A stretch of DNA of 64,000 bases from Gillisella taibaishanensis (lineage in GTDB: Bacteria; Pseudomonadota; Alphaproteobacteria; Rhizobiales; Rhizobiaceae). Of the stretch, positions 17,619 through 28,701 are shown one piece after another; positions within the stretch are counted from its first letter, which is position 1; the number at the start of each line of letters is the position of its first letter. The stretch is taken from positions 124,001 to 188,000 of the forward strand of contig NZ_MKIN01000018.1 in assembly GCF_001938985.1 (NCBI RefSeq). Reading direction: 5' to 3'. The notes beneath the pieces are model-generated. The model did not search any database and was not told the DNA's origin. It worked only from the letters and a program-made list of their open reading frames with translations. Both the position numbers and the translations under genes were made by a program.

Positions 17619-18085
17619 GGAAACCTCTGGAATTCTGTTCACTCTGTACATTCTCGCCTGCGCTCGCCCCGCGATCAAGATCAAAGGATCAAGAAGGTTG
17701 AGGGCAAGGGATCGATCGAAGACCTGGACTGGTTACCGACCCCGCCGCATAGCTTCCTGTAGCCCGCGACGATCCTCGAAACAAATCCAATCTGCGGTGA
17801 ATGCCGCTTTCACCAGCGCATGCGCCCGAGAATTGCTTCCTTCCCAGCTGAGTGCGGCATAATTGGGGTTGGCCTGCCCGCAATGAAGATGCCCCTGGCC
17901 CGCAGCTATGCTTCGGTTGCGGTGCGTGAGTTTGAGACTATGGAGTGTGGATGAGCAAAAATGCCGCAGCGTCATCCACGCACGGTTGTTGCGAAATTGG
18001 CAAAATTGTGATTTTAAATTAGTATCATATCAGGGATTGTGCGTTTGCCATTGATTTGGGTCAAACGCGGGAGGGAGAGGCAACC
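17619..18085. other. Promoter interval between the IalB-family gene and ctaC
   Basis: About 467 bases between divergent genes. Near 17676-17695 the motif GATCAA occurs three times in tandem (gatcaagatcaaaggatcaag). A FNR/FixK-like palindrome lies at 18051-18064. Short open frames here (for example 17733-17975 on the minus strand) lack support. The AT-rich stretch at 18000-18032 is the likely ctaC promoter. Confidence 0.45.
18051..18064. promoter_or_regulatory. FNR/FixK-like palindrome upstream of ctaC
   Basis: TTGATTTGGGTCAA matches the anaerobox pattern TTGAT-N4-ATCAA in nine of ten fixed positions. It lies only about 22 bases upstream of the ctaC start codon, too close for ordinary activation and better placed for repression of the aa3 oxidase at low oxygen (inference). 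Confidence 0.5.
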
Positions 18086-20721
<2,636 letters not shown>

Positions 20722-20737
20722 GATACAAAAAAGCCAT

Positions 20738-20768
20738 CAACGCCGCAGATGAAGCCGCTGCGGCGTTG
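20738..20768. other. Perfect 11-bp hairpin between ctaD and ctaB
   Basis: CAACGCCGCAG and CTGCGGCGTTG form a perfect 11-bp stem with a nine-base loop. No T-run follows; the next bases are GGAAAATG. It starts 17 bases after the ctaD stop and ends 25 bases before the ctaB start, so it may stabilise the ctaCD part of the mRNA or lower transcription into ctaB. Confidence 0.7.
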
Positions 20769-20793
20769 GGAAAATGAAAAGTCAGGACAGCAG

Positions 20794-21747
20794 ATGGCAG
20801 CCATAGAGACGAGCAACATCATCGGTCACGACGGAGAGATCTGTCTGTCCGAAGCGGGCGCGAAGGATTTCTTCGCGCTGTTGAAGCCGCGGGTGATGTC
20901 GCTTGTGGTCTTCACCGCCTTTGCCGGTATGGTGCTCGCACCGGGCACGATCAATCCGGTTCTCGGCGTCATCGCCGTGCTCTGCATCGCAGTTGGGGCA
21001 GGTGCGTCCGGCGCGCTCAACATGTGGTACGATGCCGATATCGATGCGGTCATGACCCGCACTGCGCGCCGCCCCATTCCTGCCGGGCGCATCCGGCCGC
21101 AGGAAGCGCTGGCCTTCGGCATCACGCTCTCGGTGTTTTCGGTTGCCATTCTCGGCCTTGCGGTCAACTGGTTCGCGGCCGGCTTTCTGGCCTTCACCAT
21201 CCTTTTCTATGCCGTCGTCTACACGATGTGGCTGAAGCGCTCGACCCCGCAGAACATCGTCATCGGCGGCGCGTCCGGCGCGTTCCCGCCGATGATTGGT
21301 TGGGCCTGCGTGACCGGCGGCGTGTCGCTGGACAGCGTCATCCTGTTTCTGGTGATCTTCATGTGGACGCCGGCGCATTTCTGGGCGCTGGCCCTCTACA
21401 AGATGCGCGACTACGGTTCCGTCGGCGTGCCTATGATGCCGAATGTCGCCGGCGAGACCTCCACCAAGCGCCAGATGTTCGTCTATGCCGTGCTGACTGG
21501 CCTTTCGGCCGTCGCGCCGGCCTTCACCGGTCTTGCTTCCGTCGGCTACGGCCTCGTTGCGGCGGTGCTGAGCATCGGCTTCATCGCTTCGTCAGTGGCA
21601 GTTTGGCGCATGCCTGATGGTGACGAGCGCATGGCGCCGGCCCGCAAGATGTTCGCATATTCGATCTTCTATCTCTTTGCAATTTTCTCGGCTTTGCTGG
21701 TCGATCATTATGTCACGGCCCTGATGACCGTTGCAGGAGGCCTGTGA
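20794..21747 (+). CDS. ctaB: Protoheme IX farnesyltransferase (heme O synthase)
   Basis: CtaB adds a farnesyl group to heme B to give heme O, the precursor of heme A in the aa3 oxidase. The 317-residue inner-membrane protein has the UbiA-family prenyl-diphosphate motif in [19 protein letters not shown] and the second Asp-containing loop around [17 protein letters not shown], with about nine hydrophobic helices. The ATG at 20794 is preceded by AAGTCAGGACAG; the frame runs further upstream through the hairpin. Its stop overlaps the ATG of the next small gene by one base. Confidence 0.95.
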   Translation: MAAIETSNIIGHDGEICLSEAGAKDFFALLKPRVMSLVVFTAFAGMVLAPGTINPVLGVIAVLCIAVGAGASGALNMWYDADIDAVMTRTARRPIPAGRIRPQEALAFGITLSVFSVAILGLAVNWFAAGFLAFTILFYAVVYTMWLKRSTPQNIVIGGASGAFPPMIGWACVTGGVSLDSVILFLVIFMWTPAHFWALALYKMRDYGSVGVPMMPNVAGETSTKRQMFVYAVLTGLSAVAPAFTGLASVGYGLVAAVLSIGFIASSVAVWRMPDGDERMAPARKMFAYSIFYLFAIFSALLVDHYVTALMTVAGGL

Positions 21748-21884
21748 TGGAAACGGTGAAACTGACGGACGCCCAGAAGAAGTCGCGCCGCGGCCGCAAT
21801 ATCGCGCTTGGCCTGGTGCTGGCCGGGTTGGTGGTGCTGTTTTATGCCATTACGCTGGTGAAGATCAGCGGCATGGGCCAGTGA
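21747..21884 (+). CDS. Small single-helix membrane protein, CoxF-like
   Basis: A 45-residue protein encoded between ctaB and ctaG, missed by length-limited gene finders. It has a basic N-terminus ([18 protein letters not shown]) and one hydrophobic helix (about 19-38), ending KISGMGQ, so it should sit in the inner membrane with the N-terminus inside. The ATG shares one base with the ctaB stop (TGATG), and GGAGG lies eight bases upstream, which implies translational coupling. Small CoxF-type proteins occupy this place in many rhizobial cta clusters; a role in oxidase assembly is likely but not proven. Confidence 0.85.
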   Translation: METVKLTDAQKKSRRGRNIALGLVLAGLVVLFYAITLVKISGMGQ

Positions 21885-21964
21885 GCAGAATATATTAGGT
21901 ATCGGGACTGGCAGACGCAGACTGATTTAGAGACAGGCAAGACACGGCACGGGAGGAACGAGCC

Positions 21965-22657
21965 ATGGCAGACCAGGGAGGAGCAGACCGGGACGCAACG
22001 GGTCACACCGTGACGGATCACGGTGTTGCCGGTCCGGCCGAAATGGGTGCCGCAGCCGGTCCGTCGGTGCCACGGCGCCGCAGGGTCAAGGATTTCAGCG
22101 TCTTCTTCGCCTGCCTGGCTTTTGTGGGCGGTGTGACGGCCATGAGCTTTGCGGCAGCCCCCTTCTACCGGATGTATTGCCAGCTGACTGGCTATAACGG
22201 CACCACCCAGCGGGCCGAGCAGCCTTCGTCCGTCATTCTCGATCGCAAGATGACCGTCACCTTCGACGCAAATGTGTCGACCGGGCTGAATTGGGACTTC
22301 AAGCCGATGCAGGCATCCATGTCGCCCCGGATCGGTGAAGCCATCCAGGCGAATTACAAGGTGACCAACCGCTCGCCCTATCCGACCAAGGGCCAGGCGG
22401 TCTTCAATGTGACGCCAATGGAAGCCGCCGTCTACTTCAACAAGATCGAATGCTTCTGCTTTACCGAGACCGTATTGCAGCCGGGCCAGACGCTGGAAAT
22501 GCCTGTCGTCTTCTATATCGACCCTGACATTACCAAGCAGCCGGAAACGAAGAATATCGGAACGGTGACCCTGTCCTATACATTCTATCCGCATGGCGAC
22601 GAAAAGCCGGTGGCAGGCATTGCGCCGGACAAGACATCGGCTCAGCCGAAGCTGTAA
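21965..22657 (+). CDS. ctaG: Cytochrome c oxidase assembly protein CtaG (Cox11)
   Basis: CtaG delivers copper to the CuB site of subunit I. The 230-residue protein has a cytoplasmic N-terminal tail (about 1-45), one membrane helix (about 47-68) followed by [19 protein letters not shown], and a periplasmic immunoglobulin-like domain with the copper-binding [10 protein letters not shown] motif near residue 165. The ATG at 21965 follows GGGAGGAACGAG. It stands 80 bases after the small CoxF-like gene and 142 bases before ctaE. Confidence 0.95.
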   Translation: MADQGGADRDATGHTVTDHGVAGPAEMGAAAGPSVPRRRRVKDFSVFFACLAFVGGVTAMSFAAAPFYRMYCQLTGYNGTTQRAEQPSSVILDRKMTVTFDANVSTGLNWDFKPMQASMSPRIGEAIQANYKVTNRSPYPTKGQAVFNVTPMEAAVYFNKIECFCFTETVLQPGQTLEMPVVFYIDPDITKQPETKNIGTVTLSYTFYPHGDEKPVAGIAPDKTSAQPKL

Positions 22658-22799
22658 ATGCAAGTTTGAAATGAGGCGGCGCTGCCGCCACCGTTCCACC
22701 GGCCATCCGGCGCAAGGAAGCGGACAGAAAAAGGGATAAGGGGGTTCGCGGCCACGCTGCGGATCACTTGAGGAGAGTTTTCAAGCGGGGATTGCTGAC

Positions 22800-23678
22800 A
22801 TGGCCGACGCCCATCAGAAACATCACGACTATCACATCATCGACCCGAGCCCATGGCCGATCCTGGCGTCAATCGGCGCATTCATCCTGACCTTCGGCGG
22901 GGTGGGCTATATGCGCTACCTGCATGGCGGCTCGTTCAAGCTGTTCGGCATGGAGTTGGCGCATCCGTGGCTGTTCTTCATTGGCCTGGCGATCATCCTG
23001 TTCACCATGTTCGGCTGGTGGGCGGATACGATCAAGGAAGCTCACGAGGGCAACCATACCCGCGTCGTGTCGCTGCATCTGCGCTATGGCATGATCATGT
23101 TCATCGCGTCGGAAGTGATGTTCTTCGTCGCCTGGTTCTGGGCCTTCTTCGATGCCAGCCTGTTTCCGCATGAAGCCATCCAGGCCTCGCGCGTTGAATT
23201 TACCGGCGGGCAATGGCCGCCGAAGGGCATCGAGGTCCTCGATCCCTGGCATCTGCCGCTCTACAACACCGTTATTCTGCTGCTGTCCGGCACCTGCGTC
23301 ACCTGGGCGCATCATGCCCTCCTGCACAATGACCGCAAGGGCCTGATCACTGGCCTGACGCTGACGGTTCTGCTCGGCGCGCTGTTCTCTTTCGTCCAGG
23401 GCTACGAGTATATGCACGCGCCTTTCGCGTTCAAAAGCTCGATCTATGGCGCCACCTTCTTCATGGCGACGGGCTTCCACGGCTTCCACGTTCTCGTCGG
23501 CACGATCTTCCTGCTGGTCTGCCTGTTCCGGTCGCTGAAGGGCGATTTCACCTCGAAGCAGCATTTCGGCTTTGAGGCGGCGGCTTGGTACTGGCACTTC
23601 GTGGACGTGGTCTGGCTGTTCCTGTTCTTCACCATCTATATCTGGGGTGGATGGGGCGCGCCCTTGGCGCATGGTTGA
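22800..23678 (+). CDS. ctaE: Cytochrome c oxidase subunit III
   Basis: Subunit III stabilises the aa3 oxidase and supports proton uptake. The 292-residue membrane protein has seven predicted helices and the family segments HHDYHIIDPSPWPI at the N-terminus, FIASEVMFFVAWFWAFFDASL with the conserved acidic residue, GFHGFHVLVGTIFLLVC, and a C-terminal AAWYWHFVDVVWLFLF. The length is normal. It is followed by a terminator-like hairpin, so it may be the end of the core oxidase transcript. Confidence 0.97.
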   Translation: MADAHQKHHDYHIIDPSPWPILASIGAFILTFGGVGYMRYLHGGSFKLFGMELAHPWLFFIGLAIILFTMFGWWADTIKEAHEGNHTRVVSLHLRYGMIMFIASEVMFFVAWFWAFFDASLFPHEAIQASRVEFTGGQWPPKGIEVLDPWHLPLYNTVILLLSGTCVTWAHHALLHNDRKGLITGLTLTVLLGALFSFVQGYEYMHAPFAFKSSIYGATFFMATGFHGFHVLVGTIFLLVCLFRSLKGDFTSKQHFGFEAAAWYWHFVDVVWLFLFFTIYIWGGWGAPLAHG

Positions 23679-23700
23679 TGCACTCGTTCAATGAAAAAGG

Positions 23701-23726
23701 CAAAGCGGCGTGAGAGCGCCGCTTTG
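23701..23726 (+). terminator. Probable terminator after ctaE
   Basis: CAAAGCGGCG and CGCCGCTTTG form a perfect 10-bp stem with a six-base loop, 22 bases after the ctaE stop. The following TCATTTGC is only weakly T-rich, so termination may be partial and allow read-through into the DUF983 and surf1 genes. Confidence 0.7.
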
Positions 23727-23788
23727 TCATTTGCAGCGGGGCCGCAATAGCGGAACCGGCGAAGACGATGATGGGAAGGATCGATGCC

Positions 23789-24169
23789 ATGGCCAGCAAT
23801 GCCGATTTTCCACCAGTTGAGCCCGTGCGCGTAGCGCTATCGGCCTCCTGCCCACGCTGCGGCAACGGCAAGCTGTTTCAAGGCCTGACCAAGCTGAAGC
23901 CGGCCTGTAGCGCCTGCGGCTTCGATTATTCGAAGATGGACCCCGGCGATGGTGCCTCCATCTTCGTGATCCTGATTGCCGACTTCCTGGTAATCGGTTT
24001 GGCGCTCTATGTGCAGGTTGTCTATTCGCCCGGGCTCTGGGTGCATTTCCTGGTCTTCGGGCCGCTCGCCATCGGCCTATCGCTCTGGCTGCTGCGCACC
24101 ATCAAGGCGCTGCTGATCGCCCTGCAATATCGCCATAACGCCCATCAAGGTCAGATCGACCGTGGATAG
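23789..24169 (+). CDS. DUF983 family membrane protein
   Basis: A 126-residue protein of the DUF983 family, commonly found next to cytochrome oxidase genes in alphaproteobacteria. It has a zinc-ribbon-like N-terminus with SCPRCGNGKLFQ and PACSACGFDYS (two CxxC pairs) and two membrane helices (about 56-78 and 83-105). Its function is unproven; the location suggests a role in oxidase biogenesis. The ATG at 23789 follows GGGAAGGA by eight bases; starts at 23768 or 23771 are possible. Its end is close to or overlaps the surf1 start depending on the start used. Confidence 0.88.
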   Translation: MASNADFPPVEPVRVALSASCPRCGNGKLFQGLTKLKPACSACGFDYSKMDPGDGASIFVILIADFLVIGLALYVQVVYSPGLWVHFLVFGPLAIGLSLWLLRTIKALLIALQYRHNAHQGQIDRG

Positions 24170-24185
24170 GGCCGTGGGGACGGTA

Positions 24186-24905
24186 ATGGCTATTCGGGTG
24201 CGGCGTATCGCGGGTGGTGTTCTGACGCTGGTGGCGCTGGTCTTGCTGGTGGGGCTCGGCACCTGGCAGATGCAGCGGCTGGCCTGGAAAGAGGGCCTGA
24301 TCGCCGAAATCGAGGCGCGCCGGAACCAGGCCCCGGCAAGCGTGGCCGAGATCGACGCCCTGGCAAGAAGCGGCGGCGATGTCGACTACCGCGCCATGAC
24401 CGCCTCCGGCACATTCCTGCATGACAAGGAGCGCCGCTTCCTCGCCACCCATGATGGCGATGCTGGCTTCAACATTTATACGCCGCTGCAGCTTGCCGAT
24501 GGCCGCATCCTGCTTGTCAATCGCGGCTTCGTGCCTGAGGCGAAGAAAGACCCGTCGACGCGTGCTGCCGGCGAAGTGCCGGGACCCCAGCAGGTCACGG
24601 GGCTCGCCCGCGCGAAACTGCCGGAAAAACCATCCTGGATCGTGCCCGAAAACGACGTGGCAAAAAATATCTTCTACTGGAAGGACCTCGACGCCATGGC
24701 GACAAGCACCGGCCTCGATCCGGCTGGCGTACTGCCTTTCTTCCTCGATGCCGGCCCGGCGCCAGTGCCCGGCGGTCTGCCGGTGGGCGGCGTGACAATC
24801 ATCGACCTGCCCAACAACCACCTGCAATATGCCCTGACCTGGTATGGTTTGGCGCTCGCGCTCTGTGGCGTTGTGCTGTTCTCGTTCTTCAGAAAGAAGA
24901 ATTGA
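24186..24905 (+). CDS. surf1: SURF1 family cytochrome oxidase biogenesis protein
   Basis: Surf1 helps insert heme A into cytochrome oxidase subunit I. The 239-residue protein has the family's two membrane helices, one near each end (about 9-27 and 213-233), around a periplasmic domain. Characteristic segments are LGTWQMQRLAWKEGLI, LVNRGFVPEAKKDP and the C-terminal NNHLQYALTWYGLALAL. The ATG at 24186 follows GGGGACGG; GTG starts at 24162 and 24174 are in frame, and the first would overlap the DUF983 gene by eight bases. It follows the DUF983 gene as in other rhizobial cta clusters. Confidence 0.93.
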   Translation: MAIRVRRIAGGVLTLVALVLLVGLGTWQMQRLAWKEGLIAEIEARRNQAPASVAEIDALARSGGDVDYRAMTASGTFLHDKERRFLATHDGDAGFNIYTPLQLADGRILLVNRGFVPEAKKDPSTRAAGEVPGPQQVTGLARAKLPEKPSWIVPENDVAKNIFYWKDLDAMATSTGLDPAGVLPFFLDAGPAPVPGGLPVGGVTIIDLPNNHLQYALTWYGLALALCGVVLFSFFRKKN

Positions 24906-24938
24906 GCTTATTCCCAGAATCGTCTTTCCGGTTAATAC

Positions 24939-24986
24939 TTGCAGTATTCCTTAAACTCGAATCGGTTTAAGGACAGCATATGCAGC
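24939..24986. repeat. Short copy of intergenic repeat family 2
   Basis: CCTTAAAC-TCGAATCG-GTTTAAGG is a perfect 8-bp stem flanked by TGCAGTATT and CATATGCAG. The same core (TTCCTTAAA..CGAATCG..TTTA, ending in ATGCAGC) recurs at 46886-46939, so this is a repeated intergenic element. As an RNA it could also serve as a terminator-like hairpin after surf1. Confidence 0.6.
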
Positions 24987-25162
24987 CATAAGATGCCGCA
25001 GGTGTTTTGCCACTCGATAAAGGCAAGAATCTATCGTAATGGTATGCGTAAGCCGACGAGTTTACAATTTTAACTCGAGTATATCAGGCGTTATAGTCCC
25101 GGTTTCCTGTCTCCGCTTACCGGATTTTACCACTATCACGATCTCGAACGGGGGTGAGAGAT

Positions 25163-25534
25163 ATGACGATATCCGTGATCGCGACCATAGCGGTTGCTTT
25201 GGTCATGCTTGAACATGTCTATATATTGGCGCTGGAAATGTTCTTGTGGACCACGCCGCGCAGCCGCAGGATCTTCCGCAAGAGCCTGCAGGGCGCAGAG
25301 ATGACCCGCGTGATGGCTGCCAACCAGGGCCTCTATAACGGCTTTCTGGCGGCCGGCCTGTTTTGGGGTCTTGTTCATCCGCAGCCAGGCGTGGCGCTGC
25401 AGCTGCAGGTATTTTTTCTTGGCGCTGTCGTGCTTGCTGGCCTATATGGAGGCAAGACCGTGTCGCGAAAGATCTTCTTCGCGCAAGCCGCTCCGGCGGC
25501 AACGGCCCTGGTTCTGGTGCTATTTTCGGGATGA
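25163..25534 (+). CDS. DUF1304 family membrane protein
   Basis: A 123-residue inner-membrane protein of the DUF1304 family, function unknown. It has four hydrophobic helices (about 4-25, 55-72, 78-97 and 103-121). Family-like segments are [18 protein letters not shown] near the start and [18 protein letters not shown]. The ATG at 25163 follows GGGGGTGAG. Its stop overlaps the ispH start (ATGA), so the two are probably translated together, although no functional link between them is known. Confidence 0.88.
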   Translation: MTISVIATIAVALVMLEHVYILALEMFLWTTPRSRRIFRKSLQGAEMTRVMAANQGLYNGFLAAGLFWGLVHPQPGVALQLQVFFLGAVVLAGLYGGKTVSRKIFFAQAAPAATALVLVLFSG

Positions 25535-26559
25535 ACATGACGATTGCGATGGACGAGACGGTCTTGGAGAGCCGGCCGAAACTGACGATCCGGCTCTGCG
25601 GCCCACGTGGTTTCTGCGCTGGCGTTGATCGGGCCATCCAGATCGTCGTGCTCGCACTCAAAGGTTACGGCGCGCCGGTCTACGTCCGCCACGAAATCGT
25701 CCACAATCGCTTCGTCGTTGAGGGGCTGGAGGCCAAGGGTGCCGTCTTTGTCGAGGAACTCGATGAAATCCCCGCCGAGCACCGCCAGCAGCCCGTGGTG
25801 TTTTCCGCCCATGGTGTGCCGAAATCCGTGCCCGAGGATGCCGAAAAGCGCAATCTCTTCTATCTCGACGCCACCTGTCCGCTGGTCTCCAAGGTTCACA
25901 AGCAGGCAATGCGCCATCAGCGCCTTGGCCGCCATGTGATCCTCATCGGCCATGCCGGCCATCCGGAAGTGATCGGCACCATGGGGCAATTGCCCGAAGG
26001 TACGGTATCGCTGATCGAGACGGTCGAAGATGCCGGTCGTTACGAGCCTGAAGATCCCAACAATCTCGGCTTCGTCACCCAGACGACGCTGTCGGTGGAT
26101 GATACCGCCGGCGTGATCGCCAGGCTGCAGGAGCGCTTTCCAGAGCTGAAGGCACCGGCTGCCGACAGCATCTGCTACGCCACCACCAACCGCCAGGAAG
26201 CCGTCAAGCAGGCAGCACCCGGCTGTGACCTGTTCGTCACGGTGGGAGCGCCGAATTCGTCAAATTCCAAGCGCCTGGTGGAAGTGGCGCTGAAGGCCGG
26301 CGCCAAACGCTCCATCCTCGTGCAGCGCGCCAGCGAACTCGACTGGGACGCTATTGGCGATATCGGCACGCTCGGCCTGTCCGCCGGCGCCTCCGCTCCT
26401 GAAGTGGTGGTCAACGAGATCATCGAAGCCTTCAAGACCCGCTTCGACGCCACGATCGAGCTTGCGGAATTCTCCATCGAAAACGAGAATTTCCTGGTCA
26501 ACAGGGAGTTGCGCAGCATTGAGCTGACCGCCGAGGACATGGCGTTTGTGAACGGGTGA
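25531..26559 (+). CDS. ispH: 4-hydroxy-3-methylbut-2-enyl diphosphate reductase
   Basis: IspH is the last enzyme of the MEP isoprenoid pathway and makes IPP and DMAPP with a [4Fe-4S] cluster. The 342-residue protein keeps the three cluster cysteines in [24 protein letters not shown] and [11 protein letters not shown], and the active-site segments [15 protein letters not shown] and TQTTLSVDD. The ATG at 25531 overlaps the DUF1304 stop; ATG at 25537 is an alternative. Its isoprenoid product supplies the farnesyl group used by CtaB, a loose link to the upstream oxidase cluster. Confidence 0.96.
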   Translation: MNMTIAMDETVLESRPKLTIRLCGPRGFCAGVDRAIQIVVLALKGYGAPVYVRHEIVHNRFVVEGLEAKGAVFVEELDEIPAEHRQQPVVFSAHGVPKSVPEDAEKRNLFYLDATCPLVSKVHKQAMRHQRLGRHVILIGHAGHPEVIGTMGQLPEGTVSLIETVEDAGRYEPEDPNNLGFVTQTTLSVDDTAGVIARLQERFPELKAPAADSICYATTNRQEAVKQAAPGCDLFVTVGAPNSSNSKRLVEVALKAGAKRSILVQRASELDWDAIGDIGTLGLSAGASAPEVVVNEIIEAFKTRFDATIELAEFSIENENFLVNRELRSIELTAEDMAFVNG

Positions 26560-26570
26560 AACGCAACGGG

Positions 26571-27482
26571 TCATTGCTCAACGCTGGCCAGGAAGTTCCG
26601 TACGACGGGTGAGGTGGTCCGTTTGGGCCAAAGCATGTTCATCTGCAAGTCGGGCATACTTCCGTCTACAGTGAGGAAGCGCACCCCCGGAAACGCCAGT
26701 TTGGCAATAGGCGCAGGCACGAAGGCAACGGCAAGCCCGGTTGCCACATAGGTCATCAAATTAACGATATGGCTGCTTTGATGCACGCGATGTGGAGTCA
26801 GATTTGGAACGGCGGCCATCAGGCTGGACATATCCAGGCGACCTTCGGCTTCTGCGTAAACCGCAAGGCGGTCACGCGCAATGTCTTCAAACGTGGCAGA
26901 TTTTGCTTCTGCCAAAGGGTGATCGTCTGAGACACTCACCATCCAGGGCCACGCGCCAATCAGGCGAATGTGCAAAGCATCCTGCGCTGTGATGGATGTT
27001 GCGGCGGCATAGCCGACGTCAATCTCGCCTTTGACCAATGCTGTAGAAACTTCGCTTCCGGCCATTTCTTTCAGTTCCACATTCACCGTTGGCCAATTGG
27101 CCTTGAACCGGCGTACATCTGCTGGGATGACCCCGGTTGCGGCGGCGTTGGCACCATATCCTAACCGCAGTGTGCCGGTGATACCTTCGGCGACATCCTT
27201 GACAGTCTCGATAGCGATGTCGATCTGGCCAAGCGCATTGAGGCTTTCCAGCAGCAGTTGATGACCGGCATCGGTCAGTTCCACCCGGCGCTTTGTGCGC
27301 TCCAGCAGGGTCACGCCGATCAATTGCTCCAGCGACTTGATCTGTGCCGTCAATGCCGGCTGCACAATATTGAGCCGCAACGCCGCGCGCCCAAAGTGTA
27401 GCTCTTCCGCCACCGCAATAAAATAGCGCAGATGGCGAAGCTCAATCGGCGGTCGACGGGAGTTAGTGGTCACACTAATCAT
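26571..27482 (-). CDS. LysR-family transcriptional regulator
   Basis: A 303-residue LysR-type regulator with an N-terminal winged helix (LRHLRYFIAVAEELHFGRAALRLNIVQPALTAQI spans about residues 16-50) and a periplasmic-binding-like effector domain (about 100-300). It is divergent from an HlyD-MFS efflux pair with only 83 bases between starts, the usual position of a LysR local regulator. A perfect palindrome (27463-27478) lies inside its first codons, so the start may really be downstream, or the regulator may repress itself there. Codon use is less GC-rich than in the neighbours. The inducer is unknown. Confidence 0.88.
   Translation of the reverse strand: MISVTTNSRRPPIELRHLRYFIAVAEELHFGRAALRLNIVQPALTAQIKSLEQLIGVTLLERTKRRVELTDAGHQLLLESLNALGQIDIAIETVKDVAEGITGTLRLGYGANAAATGVIPADVRRFKANWPTVNVELKEMAGSEVSTALVKGEIDVGYAAATSITAQDALHIRLIGAWPWMVSVSDDHPLAEAKSATFEDIARDRLAVYAEAEGRLDMSSLMAAVPNLTPHRVHQSSHIVNLMTYVATGLAVAFVPAPIAKLAFPGVRFLTVDGSMPDLQMNMLWPKRTTSPVVRNFLASVEQ
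27463..27478. promoter_or_regulatory. Palindrome at the LysR gene start, possible operator
   Basis: TTAGTG-GTCA-CACTAA is a perfect 6-4-6 palindrome. It overlaps the first codons of the LysR gene and lies about 90 bases upstream of the HlyD start, compatible with a LysR-type binding site controlling the divergent pair. Confidence 0.5.
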
Positions 27483-27565
27483 TCCTGGTGATTAATAGAG
27501 AAAAACAAACGATTGGAAATGATAACACAGTCCGTGGTTTTGTGTCTGCAAAAGGATTGAGAGAC

Positions 27566-28699
27566 ATGTTGCACAAAACCCTCCCCACTGTTCATGATAC
27601 CGCCGCCCTCAAGGATAAGCTTGGCGAAGGGATGGAGACAAGAAACCGTGATTATACCAAGCTTTTGGTGCCGATCATGGTGGTTGGTGCCGTTTGTGTC
27701 CTTGTGGGCATCAGCTCGAGCCGGTGGGACGAATGGCAGGCGGGTGCGGATTTACAAACCACCAACAATGCCTATATCCGCGCTAATATCAGCCGCCTCA
27801 GCGCCAGAGTTGCGGGCAATATCAGCAAAGTCATGGTCAATGATTTTCAACGGGTAAAAGCCGGGCAAGAGCTGGTGGAGATCGAACAGGCCGATTATCT
27901 GGCAAAGCAGGCCCAGGCTGCGGCATCGCTTCGGTATGCCGTGGCGCAATTGGTCAATGTCTCCAATCAGCAAAAAGCGCAGCAGGCTTCCATCCGTCAG
28001 GCTGATGCGCAAACTGCAGTTGCCGAAGCCAATGCCTTGCTGGCCACCCAGGAAGTGACGCGCCAACAATCGCTCCTCACCTCGGGCAGTACAACGGCGC
28101 AGAAATACGATCAGGCCGTTTCTCAGGTCAGAACCACGGCTGCGTCGCTTCAGTCTGCTCAGGCGGCTGCCAACTCGGCCAGAGCGCAGCTGGATGTTGT
28201 CGATGGGCAGGTGGATCAATTGGCTGCCAATGTCGCCTCAGCAAAGGCTGCACTGGAATCTGCCGATTTGTCGGTATCCTATACGAAAATTCTGGCACCT
28301 TTTGATGGTGTGGTCAGTGAGAGACAGGTGCAGGCGGGTGATTACGTCACGACCGGCACCAATGTGATTACCATTGTGCCGCTGCCCGACGTTTACATGA
28401 TCGCCAATTTCAAGGAGACGCAGATTGGTCGGATGAAGGAAGGCCAGAGCGCAACGGTAACGGTTGATGCTCTGCCCGGCAGAGCCTTCAAAGCCCATTT
28501 GAGCCGCCTAGCGCCTGCTTCCGGCTCACAATTTGCTTTGCTGCCAGCTGATAACGCCACGGGCAATTTCACCAAGGTTGTCCAGCGGGTTCCCATTCGG
28601 CTGGATTTTGATGATCGCAACGCTCTTGATGATCTGGTTGCGGGCATGTCGGCCGTGGTGTCTGTTTCTGTGTCGGCTTCGGGCGCCGGGAAAGAATAA
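27566..28699 (+). CDS. HlyD/EmrA-family efflux periplasmic adaptor
   Basis: A 377-residue membrane-fusion protein that should link an inner-membrane MFS pump to an outer-membrane channel. It has a short cytoplasmic N-terminus, one membrane helix (about 33-52), a biotinyl-lipoyl-like half motif (NAYIRANISRLSARVAGNIS), a long alpha-helical hairpin (about 110-230, alanine/glutamine-rich), then the second lipoyl half and beta-barrel with YTKILAPFDGVVSERQVQAG. The ATG at 27566 follows AAGGATTGAGAG; an ATG at 27488 would almost touch the LysR start. It is two bases upstream of its MFS partner. Confidence 0.9.
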   Translation: MLHKTLPTVHDTAALKDKLGEGMETRNRDYTKLLVPIMVVGAVCVLVGISSSRWDEWQAGADLQTTNNAYIRANISRLSARVAGNISKVMVNDFQRVKAGQELVEIEQADYLAKQAQAAASLRYAVAQLVNVSNQQKAQQASIRQADAQTAVAEANALLATQEVTRQQSLLTSGSTTAQKYDQAVSQVRTTAASLQSAQAAANSARAQLDVVDGQVDQLAANVASAKAALESADLSVSYTKILAPFDGVVSERQVQAGDYVTTGTNVITIVPLPDVYMIANFKETQIGRMKEGQSATVTVDALPGRAFKAHLSRLAPASGSQFALLPADNATGNFTKVVQRVPIRLDFDDRNALDDLVAGMSAVVSVSVSASGAGKE

Positions 28700-28701
28700 C
28701 C

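Noticed and set aside
17733..17975. 80-codon minus-strand frame between the IalB-family gene and ctaC
   Set aside because: No ribosome site or family match; composition is like intergenic sequence.
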